Shown: piece after piece, positions 14,978 to 23,840 of the stretch | Numbering within the stretch: the first letter of the stretch is position 1 | Layout: each line of letters starts with the position of its first letter | Assembly: GCF_030010625.1 (NCBI RefSeq) | Contig: NZ_JASCXN010000032.1 | Coordinates: forward strand, 1 to 64,000 | Source: Streptomyces sp. CC208A | Lineage (GTDB): Bacteria > Actinomycetota > Actinomycetes > Streptomycetales > Streptomycetaceae | Direction: 5' to 3' | Length of the DNA: 64,000 nucleotides | Translations under genes and position numbers: made by a program | The notes under the pieces: generated by a model | Told to the model about the DNA's origin: nothing | Database searches by the model: none | Seen by the model: the letters and a program-made list of their open reading frames with translations, nothing else

Positions 14978-16189
14978 TCAGTGCTGGCTGTAGCCGTCCA
15001 GGAAGCGGCCGATCCGCGTCACCGCGTCCGCGAGGTCCGCGACCGCCGGCAGCGTCACGATCCGGAAGTGGTCCGGCTCGTGCCAGTTGAAGCCCGTCCC
15101 GTGCACCACCATGATCTTCTCGGCCCGCAGCAGGTCCAGGACCATCTGCCGGTCGTCCTTGACCTTGTAGACGTTCGGGTCGAGCCGCGGGAACAGGTAC
15201 AGCGCGCCCTTCGGCTTCACGCAGGTCACGCCCGGGATCGAGGTCAGCAGCTCGTACGCCGTGTTCCGCTGCTCCAGGAGCCGCCCGCCCGGCAGCACCA
15301 GGTCCTCGATCGACTGCCGCCCCTGGAGCGCGGCGGCCACCGCGTGCTGGGCCGGCATGTTCGCGCACAGGCGCATGTTGGCGAGGATCGTCAGGCCCTC
15401 GATGTACGAGGACGCGTGGTGCTTCGGGCCGCAGACCGCGAGCCAGCCGGAGCGGAAACCGGCCACCCGGTAGTTCTTGCTCATGCCGTTGAAGGTGAGG
15501 CAGAGCAGGTCGGGGGCGATCGCGGCGGTCGGGGTGTGGGTGGCGCCGTCGTAGAGGATCTTGTCGTAGATCTCGTCCGAGCAGACCACCAGGCCGTGCC
15601 GGCGGGCGATCTCGGTGAGCGAGCGCAGCATCTCGTCGTCGTAGACGGCGCCGGTCGGGTTGTTCGGGTTGATGATCACGATCGCCTTGGTGCGGTCGGT
15701 GATCTTCCGCTCGATGTCGGCCAGGTCAGGCATCCAGTCCGACTGCTCGTCGCAGCGGTAGTGCACCGCCGTACCACCCGCCAGGGAGACCGAGGCCGTC
15801 CACAGCGGGTAGTCGGGGGCCGGGACGAGGACCTCGTCGCCGTCGTCGAGCAGCGCCTGCATCGACATCTGGATCAGCTCGGAGACGCCGTTGCCGAGGT
15901 AGATGTCCTCGACGGAGAGGTGGATGCCCTTGGTCTCGTAGTGGCTCATCACCGCGCGGCGGGCCGAGAGCAGCCCCTTCGCGTCGCCGTAGCCGTGCGC
16001 CTCGGAGAGGTTCCGGAGGACGTCCTCCAGGATCGCGGGCGGGCACTCGAAACCGAAGGCGGCCGGGTTTCCGGTGTTGAGCTTGAGGATGCGATGACCC
16101 GCGGCTTCGAGCCGCATCGCCTCTTCGAGCACCGGGCCCCGGATTTCGTAACAGACGTTGGCGAGCTTCGTGGACTGGATCACCTGCAT
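14978..16189 (-). CDS. alaT: PLP-dependent aminotransferase, AlaT-type
   Basis: 403 aa fold-type I class I/II aminotransferase, probably making alanine from pyruvate and glutamate. Visible blocks are LKLNTGNPAAFGF, GVSELIQMSMQALLDDGDEV, the substrate region VIINPNNPTGAVY, VCSDEIYDKILYDG, and the PLP-lysine block FNGMSKNYRVAGFRSGW with the Schiff-base Lys in MSKNY. A C-terminal FRIVTLP holds the carboxylate-binding Arg. The length is standard for bacterial AlaT. Monocistronic by spacing. The alanine specificity is inferred from overall similarity. Confidence 0.88.
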   Translation of the reverse strand: MQVIQSTKLANVCYEIRGPVLEEAMRLEAAGHRILKLNTGNPAAFGFECPPAILEDVLRNLSEAHGYGDAKGLLSARRAVMSHYETKGIHLSVEDIYLGNGVSELIQMSMQALLDDGDEVLVPAPDYPLWTASVSLAGGTAVHYRCDEQSDWMPDLADIERKITDRTKAIVIINPNNPTGAVYDDEMLRSLTEIARRHGLVVCSDEIYDKILYDGATHTPTAAIAPDLLCLTFNGMSKNYRVAGFRSGWLAVCGPKHHASSYIEGLTILANMRLCANMPAQHAVAAALQGRQSIEDLVLPGGRLLEQRNTAYELLTSIPGVTCVKPKGALYLFPRLDPNVYKVKDDRQMVLDLLRAEKIMVVHGTGFNWHEPDHFRIVTLPAVADLADAVTRIGRFLDGYSQH

Positions 16190-16331
16190 GACGAGAGCTT
16201 ACGGCGGCCGGGGGCGCGATGCGTCGTGTTCTCGGACACGTCGGGCATCCCGGAGGGAGCCGGGGCGCCGATCGCGGGAGGGCCGGTGGTGTGATCCACG
16301 CAACGTGGCGCGCTCCCTGCAATGCGGGGCC

Positions 16332-16799
16332 ATGAGCTTCGAGGACCCTGACAGACGTTCGAACGGCCGCCGCCGTCACGCCTCCGCCCGGCGCGGGCGG
16401 GGCGCCCTGTGGCTGGCCGTCGCGGGCGGGGTCGCGGTCCTCGGACTCGGCGCGGCGGCCCTGTCCGGCGGGAGCGGGGGGACCCGGGGGCCCGCCGAGC
16501 GGGAGCGCGAGGGCGCCGGCCTGCCCACCCTGATCCAGCCGGGGGCACCCAGCCCCTCCGACGGCTCGGAGCCCCCGGCCACGGCGGGGCCCGGCCGCAC
16601 CGCCGACGCGACCCCGTCCGCCTCGGAGACTTCCTCCGCCTCCCCCACGCCTCCCGCGCCGGAGACCCCCTCCGCGCCGGCCACGGCCCTTCCCTCCGCC
16701 ACCACCGGCCCGGCCCCCACGGCGACCGAAGGCGGCGGCGAGGGCACAAGCCGGGGCAGGTCCGACGACGCCCCCGGGGTCAGGAAGAAGCCCAGGTAG
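16332..16799 (+). CDS. Single-pass membrane protein with a Pro/Ser/Thr-rich extracellular tail
   Basis: 155 aa. A basic cytoplasmic N-terminus and one helix (ALWLAVAGGVAVLGLGAAAL) precede ~100 residues of Pro/Ser/Thr/Ala repeats with no domain. The protein ends 11 nt before the mannosyltransferase-like gene, so the two may be co-transcribed. Low-complexity sequence makes this call less certain; a weak G-rich site precedes the ATG. Confidence 0.55.
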   Translation: MSFEDPDRRSNGRRRHASARRGRGALWLAVAGGVAVLGLGAAALSGGSGGTRGPAEREREGAGLPTLIQPGAPSPSDGSEPPATAGPGRTADATPSASETSSASPTPPAPETPSAPATALPSATTGPAPTATEGGGEGTSRGRSDDAPGVRKKPR

Positions 16800-16810
16800 T
16801 TTTGTCGGTC

Positions 16811-18274
16811 ATGTGGGTCGTGAGCGGTTCCGGATGCCGGTGGCTGGGTGCGGGCGGCGCGCTCGCCGTGACCGTCGGCGGGTACGCGGCCGGCGCGCTG
16901 CCCGTGCTCGGCGGGGGACCGCTGTGGGAGCAGAGGGGGACCGGGGGGACCGGACTCCTCGGGGCGGTGCTCGCCGCCGTCGGGCTCACCGTGCTCGTCG
17001 CCGCCTGGTGGCGGTACGGCGTGCTGCTCGCGCGCGGGGCCGCCGGGGGAGTCCTCGGGACGCTCGCCGCGTGGACGGCACCGCTGCTCGCCGCCCCGCC
17101 GCTGCACAGCGCCGACGTGTACAGCTACATCGCCCAGGGCGCGATGGTCCTGGAGGGGTACGACGTGTACGGGGCCGGGCCCTCGGTGCTCGGGCCCGGT
17201 GAGCTCGGCGCGGAGGCGGCGGCGAGCGTCGGCGGGAACTGGACCGACACCCCGGCCCCGTACGGGCCCGCCTTCCTGCTGGTCGCCGAGGCGGTCGTCA
17301 AGCTCACCGGCGGGGCCGTCGTCCCGGCCGTGCTGCTGCTGCGGCTGGTCGCCGTCGGCGCGCTGGCGCTGATCGTGTGGGCCGTACGCGGCTTCGGGCG
17401 CGGTTCCGGGGACGGCGAGAGGGACGGCGAGAGGGACGGCGACGGGGCCGTGTGGCTCGCCGCCCTCAACCCGCTGCTCCTCGTCCACGTCGTCGGCGGC
17501 GTCCACAACGACGGCCTGATGGCCGGGCTCATGCTCGCGGGCGTGCTGCTCGCCGTGCGCGGGCGGTGGGTCCTGGGCAGCGCGCTCGTCGGGTGCGCCG
17601 TGATGGTGAAGTCGCCCGCCGCCGTCGCGCTCCTCTTCATCGGGGTGCTCGTCGCCCGCCGGGCCGGCGGCGGGGCCCGGGGGATCGCCCGGGGGCTGGT
17701 CCTCCCGGGGGCGGTCGCCGGGGCCGTGGCGGCGGGGGCGAGCCTCGCCGCCGGGACCGGCTTCGGCTGGCTGGGCACCCAGTCCGTGGCCGGGGCCATC
17801 CACACGCCGCTGTCGCTCACCAGCGACCTCGGCCTCGCGCTCGGCTCGCTGGTCGCGGACGACCCCGGGCCGGTCAAGGCCGTGGTGCAGAAGCTGGGGC
17901 TGCTGGCCGCCGTCGTGATCATCGCGCTGCTCGCGCTGCGCGCGTACCGGGGCCGCCTCGACCCCGTCCTCGGCCTCGGGTACTCCCTGGTGGCCCTGGT
18001 CGCGCTCTCCCCGATGGTGCAGCCCTGGTACCTGCTGTGGGGCACGGTCGTCGTCGCGGCCGTCGCCTGGCACAGCAGGGCCGGGCAGGTGCTCGCCGTC
18101 CTTTCGGCGGCGCTCGTGTACGAGACCCAGCCCTCCGGTCACACCCCCTGGTACGGCTTCGTCGCCGCCGGTCTCGTCCTCGCGCTCGGCGCGGTGTGGC
18201 TCCGGCGCGACCGGTGGCCCGCCGGAGCCGGGGACCTCAGTGTCCGTCCAGCAGGGACCGCAGTCCGCGTGTGA
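16811..18274 (+). CDS. Polyprenyl-phosphate-mannose-dependent glycosyltransferase, MptA/MptB-like (GT-C)
   Basis: 487 aa with about 12 membrane segments. The first extracellular loop carries an acidic motif (SADVYSYIAQGAMVLEGYDV, then YGAGPS) as in actinobacterial alpha-1,6-mannosyltransferases that use polyprenyl-phosphate-mannose. WTDTPAPYGPAF and ALNPLLLVHVVGGVHNDGLM are further family blocks. It probably extends a mannan or lipoglycan on the outer membrane face. The ATG at 16811 starts the first hydrophobic region. The 3' end overlaps the convergent aminotransferase gene by 38 nt. Confidence 0.8.
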   Translation: MWVVSGSGCRWLGAGGALAVTVGGYAAGALPVLGGGPLWEQRGTGGTGLLGAVLAAVGLTVLVAAWWRYGVLLARGAAGGVLGTLAAWTAPLLAAPPLHSADVYSYIAQGAMVLEGYDVYGAGPSVLGPGELGAEAAASVGGNWTDTPAPYGPAFLLVAEAVVKLTGGAVVPAVLLLRLVAVGALALIVWAVRGFGRGSGDGERDGERDGDGAVWLAALNPLLLVHVVGGVHNDGLMAGLMLAGVLLAVRGRWVLGSALVGCAVMVKSPAAVALLFIGVLVARRAGGGARGIARGLVLPGAVAGAVAAGASLAAGTGFGWLGTQSVAGAIHTPLSLTSDLGLALGSLVADDPGPVKAVVQKLGLLAAVVIIALLALRAYRGRLDPVLGLGYSLVALVALSPMVQPWYLLWGTVVVAAVAWHSRAGQVLAVLSAALVYETQPSGHTPWYGFVAAGLVLALGAVWLRRDRWPAGAGDLSVRPAGTAVRV

Positions 18275-19397
18275 GGCGCTCGTACTCGTCCGGCCGGTTG
18301 TAGACCTGCCCGCAGACCCGGATCCCGCCGCCGCCCGGCCATGGCCAGATCAGCACCCGGCAGCCGAACCGGACCATGATCTCCTCGCGCAGCGCCTCCG
18401 CCTCGGGCCGCGTCCGGGCGAACCGTTCCGGCAGCCGGAGCGCGCGCATCGCGAGCCGCGCGTCGGACGGCAGCGGCGTCACCCCCGGCAGCCGCGCCAG
18501 AAGCCCGGCGCCGTACGCCGCGAGGGCGCTGTTGTGCGCCCGTACGGCTCCGGCGCCGAGCCCCGCGAGCAGGTCCAGGCCCTCGGGGGCGGCGAGCAGG
18601 CCCGTGTAGTCGGCGGTCGCGCGGTACTCCACGGAGCGGGGGAAGCCCCGGTGGTCCTCCCAGGACGGCACCGGCGCGGGCACCCGGTCCCGCAGCGCGG
18701 GCGCGACCGCGAGGACGGCGCTGCCCGGAGGCGCGTACCCCCATTTGTGCAGGTTGCCGAACCACAGGTCCGGGCGTCCGGCGAGGGGATCGGCCAGCAT
18801 CCCGGGCGCGTGCGCCCCGTCCACGACCGTGGTCACCCCGCGCGCGGCCAGCTCGGAGAGCAGCCCGGGCCCGGCGACGATCCGGGCCGTCGGCGAGCTG
18901 ATCCGGTCGAGCAGCGCCACCTTCGTGCGGGGCGTCAGCGCGGCGAGCACCGCCTCCCGGACCGCCTCCTCGTCCGGGAGCCCCGGGTCCAGCGGGACGG
19001 TGACGATCCGGGCCCTGCGGGCGGCGGCCGCGACGACCGTCCCGTAACCGTGGTCGGTGACCAGCACCTCGTCGTCGGGGGCGAGCCGCAGCGCGTCCAG
19101 GGCGAGGTGCGCGGCCTCGGTGGCGTTGGTGACGAGCGCGATGCCCTCCGGCTCCGCGCCCAGGTGGGCGGCGATCCGCTCCCGGGCGGCGGCCAGCCGG
19201 TCCGGCGCGCCGAGGAAGAACGCGTCCGGATCGGCGGCGGCCTCGTCGGCGATCCGCCGCCGCGCCCGGGCGACGGGCAGCGGGACGGCGCCGAAGGAGC
19301 CGTGGTTGAGGTGCGCCACGCGCGCGTCGAGCCGGAAGAGCTCCGGACCGCCGGGGAAGACGCCGGCCGTGCCTTCCGAGTCTTCCGACGGGCTCAT
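18237..19397 (-). CDS. Class V PLP-dependent aminotransferase (isopenicillin-N-epimerase-like)
   Basis: 386 aa. The class V pattern starts with LDARVAHLNHGSFGAVPLPV, continues with VTNATEAAHLAL and VVDGAHAPGM, and has the PLP lysine in WFGNLHKWGYAPPGSAVLAV. Members of this subgroup include epimerases and cysteine-desulfurase-like lyases, so the exact reaction is open. It starts in an ATGA overlap with the large secreted protein upstream, an odd pairing of cytoplasmic PLP enzyme and exported glycosidase-like protein. Confidence 0.83.
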   Translation of the reverse strand: MSPSEDSEGTAGVFPGGPELFRLDARVAHLNHGSFGAVPLPVARARRRIADEAAADPDAFFLGAPDRLAAARERIAAHLGAEPEGIALVTNATEAAHLALDALRLAPDDEVLVTDHGYGTVVAAAARRARIVTVPLDPGLPDEEAVREAVLAALTPRTKVALLDRISSPTARIVAGPGLLSELAARGVTTVVDGAHAPGMLADPLAGRPDLWFGNLHKWGYAPPGSAVLAVAPALRDRVPAPVPSWEDHRGFPRSVEYRATADYTGLLAAPEGLDLLAGLGAGAVRAHNSALAAYGAGLLARLPGVTPLPSDARLAMRALRLPERFARTRPEAEALREEIMVRFGCRVLIWPWPGGGGIRVCGQVYNRPDEYERLTRGLRSLLDGH

Positions 19398-21364
19398 CGG
19401 ACCTCGGCCGTCGCCGTGGCGCCCGGGGCGACCTTCACGCGGACCGTCGTGTACGTCACGCCGTCGATCGTACGGGTCTCGGCCGGGCGGGCCGTGCCGT
19501 TCACCACGACCGTGCGATGGGCGCCGGGGAAGCGGGCCTCCCAGGTGTACGGGGCCGGGCCCGCCGTGTGGGTGAGGGCGGAGCGGCGGGCGCCGTCGTG
19601 CCGCAGGGCGAAGACCGAGTCGCCGATCCGCAGGTCCTCGATGCCCAGCCACTCCATGCCCGAGGGCAGCCGGGACAGGGTGGAGAGGGAGCGGGCGGGG
19701 GCGTCCGGGGTGACGCCGAGGAGGCCCTGCACGGTCTGGCCGACGAGGGTGAAGGAGACCTCGGGGTAGTCGCCGTTGGTGCCCTGGCGGCGGTTGACGT
19801 GCGGGACGTCCTTCCGGGCGTGGATGTGCTTCATCCACGCCCAGGCCGTGTCGGGGCGGCCGTTGGCGAAGAAGGTGTCGGGGAGGTAGGTGAGCGCCTC
19901 GATGTTGGCGGGGCGGTCCGCGCCCCGCGCCTGCTCCTCGATGTAGTCGAGGTACGCCTCGCGGCGGGGACCCGGCGCGACGATCCCCTTCATCGGCATG
20001 AACCAGCTGTTCTCCTTGCCCCAGCCGGTCAGCGCCCGCCCGTCGGTGGTGTAGCCGCGGACCATGTCCGCGCCCGAACCGGTCCCGCTCCACTCGGAGT
20101 TGAAGTACCGCTTCAGCTCGGCGGCGCGGCGGGCGAAGTCGGCGGCGAGGGCCCCGTCGCCCTTGGCGCGGGCGAGCGCGGACATCGCCCGGTACGCCTG
20201 GTACTGGGAGCCGATGGCGTCGCCGGCCTCGGCCAGCGGCTCGTCGCTCTGCTCGTTGTAGCTGGCCACGCCCTGGAAGATGCCCCCGCCGGTGCCCTCG
20301 GCGACCTTCACCCGGGCGCCGTTGTCCTTCCGTCCGTCGTGGAGGGCGACGAACTCCTCGGTGGCGTGCCGGTAGAACTCCCACAGCACCGGGTCGTCGA
20401 GGTAGCTCCGGTCGCCGGTCCAGCGGTACGCCTCCTCGGCCTTCTGGACCAGTTCGAAGACGGCGGGGACCTCGCGGACGAAGAGGTCGGGGCGGCGGTA
20501 GTCGATGGACAGGTAGGTGCGGTTGTCGAAGTTGAGCGCCCACACCGGGTAGTAGGCGTGCTCGGCGGTGGCGGAGGCGGCGAACGCGCGGAGCATCGCC
20601 TTGTTCTCGGCGTGCAGGCCCAGCACGCCCGCGCCGGAGAGCTGGTGGGCCGTGTCGCGGGAGTAGTAGCCGCTGCGGTTGGCGTAGCCGGCCCAGTAGG
20701 AAGGGGCGTAGACGCCGGTGCCGGTGCCGCCGGTCTGGCGCTCGTCGGCGTTCAACGGGCCCTCGGTGCCGGGGAGGTGGACCCAGCTGTTGGCCTTGGC
20801 CGCCGCCCAGGCGAACATCGCGGCGGCCTCCGGGTCGCTGGAGCTCACCCGGGGGACGGCGGCGGCGGGGGAGACCATCACGTCGTCGGCGTTGACCCAG
20901 CCCTGGCCGGACTCGAAGGCGATCTCCAGGCGGTCGCCGGGGGCGAGGGCGACGGGACCGAGCGTGTGGCGGCGGTAGTCGGCGGCGGCCGGCAGCTCGA
21001 CGGAGGCGGCGGGGGCGCCGTTGACGCGGAGCACGTACCGGCCGCCGGGACCGCCGGTGGCGAGCCAGGCGGAGACGACGTACGCCCCGTGTCCGGTGGC
21101 GGTGACCGTCTGCGCGACCTTCAGGCCGCTGCCCGCGTCGAGGTACGCGAGCCGGGCGCCGGCGTGCGGGTAGTTGGTCGCGGTTCCGGTGCCGGAGGTG
21201 AACTCCCAGCCCTGGCCGCCCGCTTCGAAGCCGGGATCGGAGACGGCGAGGAGCGCCGGGGCGGCGGACGGCGGGGTCCCGGCGGCGGCCGGGGCCGCGG
21301 TGAGCGGGGCGAGGGCGGCCAGCAGAGCCACGGCGGAGGCCAGGACCGTACGGGAACGCGTCAT
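19394..21364 (-). CDS. Large secreted protein: N-terminal carbohydrate-binding-like domain and helical glycosidase-like domain
   Basis: 656 aa. Signal peptide (MTRSRTVLASAVALLAALAP, then LTAAPAAAG). Residues ~40-170 look like a beta-sandwich CBM (VSDPGFEAGGQGWEF; LRVNGAPAASVELP; VNADDVMV). Residues ~175-560 are helical and rich in aromatic and acidic residues (YSRDTAHQLSGAGVLGLH; YYPVWALNFDNRTYLSIDY; GWGKENSWFMPMKGI), like (alpha/alpha)6 glycosidases. The C-terminus is a beta domain. The family is not recognised with certainty. It is divergent from the sugar ABC operon and shares its promoter region, so both may respond to the same glycan. Confidence 0.75.
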   Translation of the reverse strand: MTRSRTVLASAVALLAALAPLTAAPAAAGTPPSAAPALLAVSDPGFEAGGQGWEFTSGTGTATNYPHAGARLAYLDAGSGLKVAQTVTATGHGAYVVSAWLATGGPGGRYVLRVNGAPAASVELPAAADYRRHTLGPVALAPGDRLEIAFESGQGWVNADDVMVSPAAAVPRVSSSDPEAAAMFAWAAAKANSWVHLPGTEGPLNADERQTGGTGTGVYAPSYWAGYANRSGYYSRDTAHQLSGAGVLGLHAENKAMLRAFAASATAEHAYYPVWALNFDNRTYLSIDYRRPDLFVREVPAVFELVQKAEEAYRWTGDRSYLDDPVLWEFYRHATEEFVALHDGRKDNGARVKVAEGTGGGIFQGVASYNEQSDEPLAEAGDAIGSQYQAYRAMSALARAKGDGALAADFARRAAELKRYFNSEWSGTGSGADMVRGYTTDGRALTGWGKENSWFMPMKGIVAPGPRREAYLDYIEEQARGADRPANIEALTYLPDTFFANGRPDTAWAWMKHIHARKDVPHVNRRQGTNGDYPEVSFTLVGQTVQGLLGVTPDAPARSLSTLSRLPSGMEWLGIEDLRIGDSVFALRHDGARRSALTHTAGPAPYTWEARFPGAHRTVVVNGTARPAETRTIDGVTYTTVRVKVAPGATATAEVR

Positions 21365-21415
21365 CGGGTTCTCCCGGAGGGCGGAGGGGTGGGGTGGGGG
21401 GTGGCGCGCGGCACG

Positions 21416-21523
21416 CTAGCAACCCGTACGCAGGCTTGCAATGGTTCTAGCAGGCTTCAAGCGACGGACGAACTGAAAGTTTTCACCAGAGGATTGCAAC
21501 TCGACTCGGGCCGCTTGTACTGT
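21416..21523 (+). promoter_or_regulatory. Divergent control region of the sugar operon: leaderless promoter and LacI operator candidates
   Basis: TTGCAA (21494-21499), 18 nt, TACTGT (21518-21523), then ATG at 21532 gives a predicted start point at the ATG. No ribosome site is present, so the transcript is probably leaderless. Upstream lie two direct repeats, GCAGGCTTGCA (21430-21440) and GCAGGCTTCAA (21450-21460), 20 bp apart, placing them on the same DNA face. They are candidate sites for the LacI regulator encoded at the end of the operon. Confidence 0.5.
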
Positions 21524-21531
21524 CCCGGCCC

Positions 21532-22914
21532 ATGGCAGACAACGACCGCGACGACGCGGACAGAAGCCGACCGGACCGCAGAGCCGTCCTGCGCATGGGC
21601 GGCGGCGCACTCGCCGCCGGACTCGGCGGCCTCGCCCTCACCGCCTGCACCGGCACCGGCGCGGACGGCGGCGGAGGCGGGAAGGGGGACCCGGGGAAGG
21701 GGAGCGTCAGCGTCTGGTCCTGGCAGGGACCCGCCGCCGAACTCAAAGCCCTGATACCGGAGTTCAACAAGACCTACCCGGACATCCAGGTCACCGTCGA
21801 GGACATCGGCAACCCCGCCATCTGGGAGAAGATCACCGCCGGACTCGCCGCCGGAGGCCAGGGTCTCGCCGACGTCCTCCACATCGGCGTCGACTACCTC
21901 CCCGGCTACGTCGAACGCTTCCCCGGCGGCCTCGCCGACCTCGCCCCTTTCGGCGCCACCGCCCACAAGGACGCCTTCGCGAACGGCCTCTGGGGCACCG
22001 TCAGCCCCGACGGGAAACGGGTCGACGCCCTTCCCTGGGAGGCCAATTCGGCGGGCTTCTACTACCGCGCCGACCTCTTCGAGAAGGCCGGCGTCGACGC
22101 CGAAGCCCTCCAGACCTGGGACGAGACCGTCGAGGCCGGCAAGCAGATCAAGGCGAAGACCGGCGCCCACCTCCTCGGCATCGACAAGCCCGCCTCCCAG
22201 GCCGACGCCGCCAACTTCTTCCAGATGCTGCTCCAGCTCCAGGGCACCTTCTACTTCGACCTCGAAGGCCGCGTCGCCCTGGACTCGCCCGAGGCCGTCC
22301 GGGCCATGACGCTCATCAAGACCATGAACGACGCCGGTCTCGTCAGCGACCTCTCCGGCGGCTGGAACACCCTGATGAGCTCCCTCAAGAAGGGCACCAA
22401 CGCCGTCGTCCCCTACCCCACCTGGTTCGGCGGCGTCATCGAGGAACAGGTTCCCGACCAGGCCGGGCGGTGGAGGGTCCGGCTGCCCCCGGCCGTCCGC
22501 CGCGGCGGCCCCACCGCAGCCACCGTCAACTCCACCCACCTCGCCGTCGCCGGCAGCAGCAGGCACCAGGCCGCCGCCTGGTCCTTCGTCGAGTACGTCC
22601 TCACCCGCCCCGCCTCCCAGGTGCGGATCTACCGCGGCAAGGGCATCGCCCCCGCCCTCATGAAGGCCTACGACGACTCCGTCTTCCACGAGCCGTCCGC
22701 CTTCTTCGGCGGCCAGAAGAAGGGCGAGATCTTCCTCGCCGCCCTCAAGGCCCCCTCCCCGCCGGTCAACTACACCGCCGACTACGCCCGCGCCCTCAAG
22801 CTCGTCACCGACGCCCAGTCCAAGGTCCTCCTCAAGGGCGCGGACCCGGCCGCCGTCCTCCGCGACGCCGCCGCCGAACTCGTCCGCCAGACCGGCCGGA
22901 AGGCCGCCCGGTGA
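21532..22914 (+). CDS. Sugar ABC transporter substrate-binding lipoprotein
   Basis: 460 aa. A Tat-like, lipobox signal (RRAVLRMGGGALAAGLGGLA, then LTAC) anchors the protein by Cys. The mature part is a family 1 extracellular sugar-binding fold (VSVWSWQGPAAELKALIPEF; VDALPWEANSAGFYYRADLF; GVIEEQVPDQAGRWRV). It captures an oligosaccharide outside the cell for the two permeases that follow. The stop overlaps the next start as GTGA. No ATPase is in the operon; Streptomyces sugar importers usually share MsiK encoded elsewhere. Confidence 0.92.
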   Translation: MADNDRDDADRSRPDRRAVLRMGGGALAAGLGGLALTACTGTGADGGGGGKGDPGKGSVSVWSWQGPAAELKALIPEFNKTYPDIQVTVEDIGNPAIWEKITAGLAAGGQGLADVLHIGVDYLPGYVERFPGGLADLAPFGATAHKDAFANGLWGTVSPDGKRVDALPWEANSAGFYYRADLFEKAGVDAEALQTWDETVEAGKQIKAKTGAHLLGIDKPASQADAANFFQMLLQLQGTFYFDLEGRVALDSPEAVRAMTLIKTMNDAGLVSDLSGGWNTLMSSLKKGTNAVVPYPTWFGGVIEEQVPDQAGRWRVRLPPAVRRGGPTAATVNSTHLAVAGSSRHQAAAWSFVEYVLTRPASQVRIYRGKGIAPALMKAYDDSVFHEPSAFFGGQKKGEIFLAALKAPSPPVNYTADYARALKLVTDAQSKVLLKGADPAAVLRDAAAELVRQTGRKAAR

Positions 22915-23840
22915 CCCTGGCGAAACCGCTCCCGGCCACCGCCGCCGTCGCCCGCCCCCGGCGGCGGCCCCGGCGGCACGGCCGGGCGGCCCCCTACCTC
23001 TTCGTCCTGCCCGCCCTGCTGCTCTTCACCGCCTTCAAGCTCTACCCGATCGGCTGGTCCTTCCTCCTCAGCCTGCACCGCACCGTCGCCGGCACCGACA
23101 CCTTCGTCGGCCTCGACAACTACGCCCGCCTGCTCGACGACCCGCTGATGTGGACCGCGCTCCGCAACACCCTCGTCATCCTCGCCGTACAGGTCCCGCT
23201 CATGCTGGCCCTCGCCACCGGCCTCGCCGTCGCCCTCGACTCCCGCATCCTCAAAGGCCGTTCCGTCTTCCGACTCGGCTTCTTCCTGCCGATGGTCACC
23301 GGCCTCGTCGCGTACGGCATCGTCTTCTCCGTCCTCCTCAACAAGGACTACGGACTCGTCAACTGGCTCCTCGGCCGCGCGGGCATCGGCCCCGTCCCCT
23401 GGCTCACCGACGGCATGTGGGCCCGGATCTCCCTCGGCCTCGCCCTCACCTGGCACTACACCGGCTACAACGCCGTCATCCTGCTCGCCCGCCTCCAGAC
23501 CGTGCCCCGCGAGCTGTACGACGCCGCCGCCGTCGACGGGGCCGGAGCCCTCGCCGCCTTCCGCCACGTCACCCTGCCCGGCCTGCGCCCCGCCCTCCTC
23601 CTCACCACCGTCCTGTCGACGATCGGCACCCTCCAGCTCTTCGACGAGCCGACCGTCCTCACCGGCGGCGGACCCGACAACGCCACCCTCACCCTCGGCA
23701 TGTACCTCTACCGCAACGCCTTCACCTACTACGACTTCGGCTACGCCTCCGCCGTCGCCTACGCCCTCACCCTCCTGATCGGCCTCCTCGGCCTGCTCCA
23801 GTTCCGCCTCCTCGGAGACCCGAAGGGAGACGCGCGGTGA
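22911..23840 (+). CDS. Sugar ABC transporter permease (MalF-type)
   Basis: 309 aa with six predicted membrane helices after a basic N-terminal tail. The EAA loop that contacts the ATPase is YDAAAVDGAGALAAFRHVTL followed by PGLRPAL. Another MalF-like block is QLFDEPTVLTGGGP. GTG 22911 overlaps the binding-protein stop, so translation is coupled. It forms the channel with the downstream permease; the operon has no dedicated ATPase. Confidence 0.93.
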   Translation: MTLAKPLPATAAVARPRRRPRRHGRAAPYLFVLPALLLFTAFKLYPIGWSFLLSLHRTVAGTDTFVGLDNYARLLDDPLMWTALRNTLVILAVQVPLMLALATGLAVALDSRILKGRSVFRLGFFLPMVTGLVAYGIVFSVLLNKDYGLVNWLLGRAGIGPVPWLTDGMWARISLGLALTWHYTGYNAVILLARLQTVPRELYDAAAVDGAGALAAFRHVTLPGLRPALLLTTVLSTIGTLQLFDEPTVLTGGGPDNATLTLGMYLYRNAFTYYDFGYASAVAYALTLLIGLLGLLQFRLLGDPKGDAR

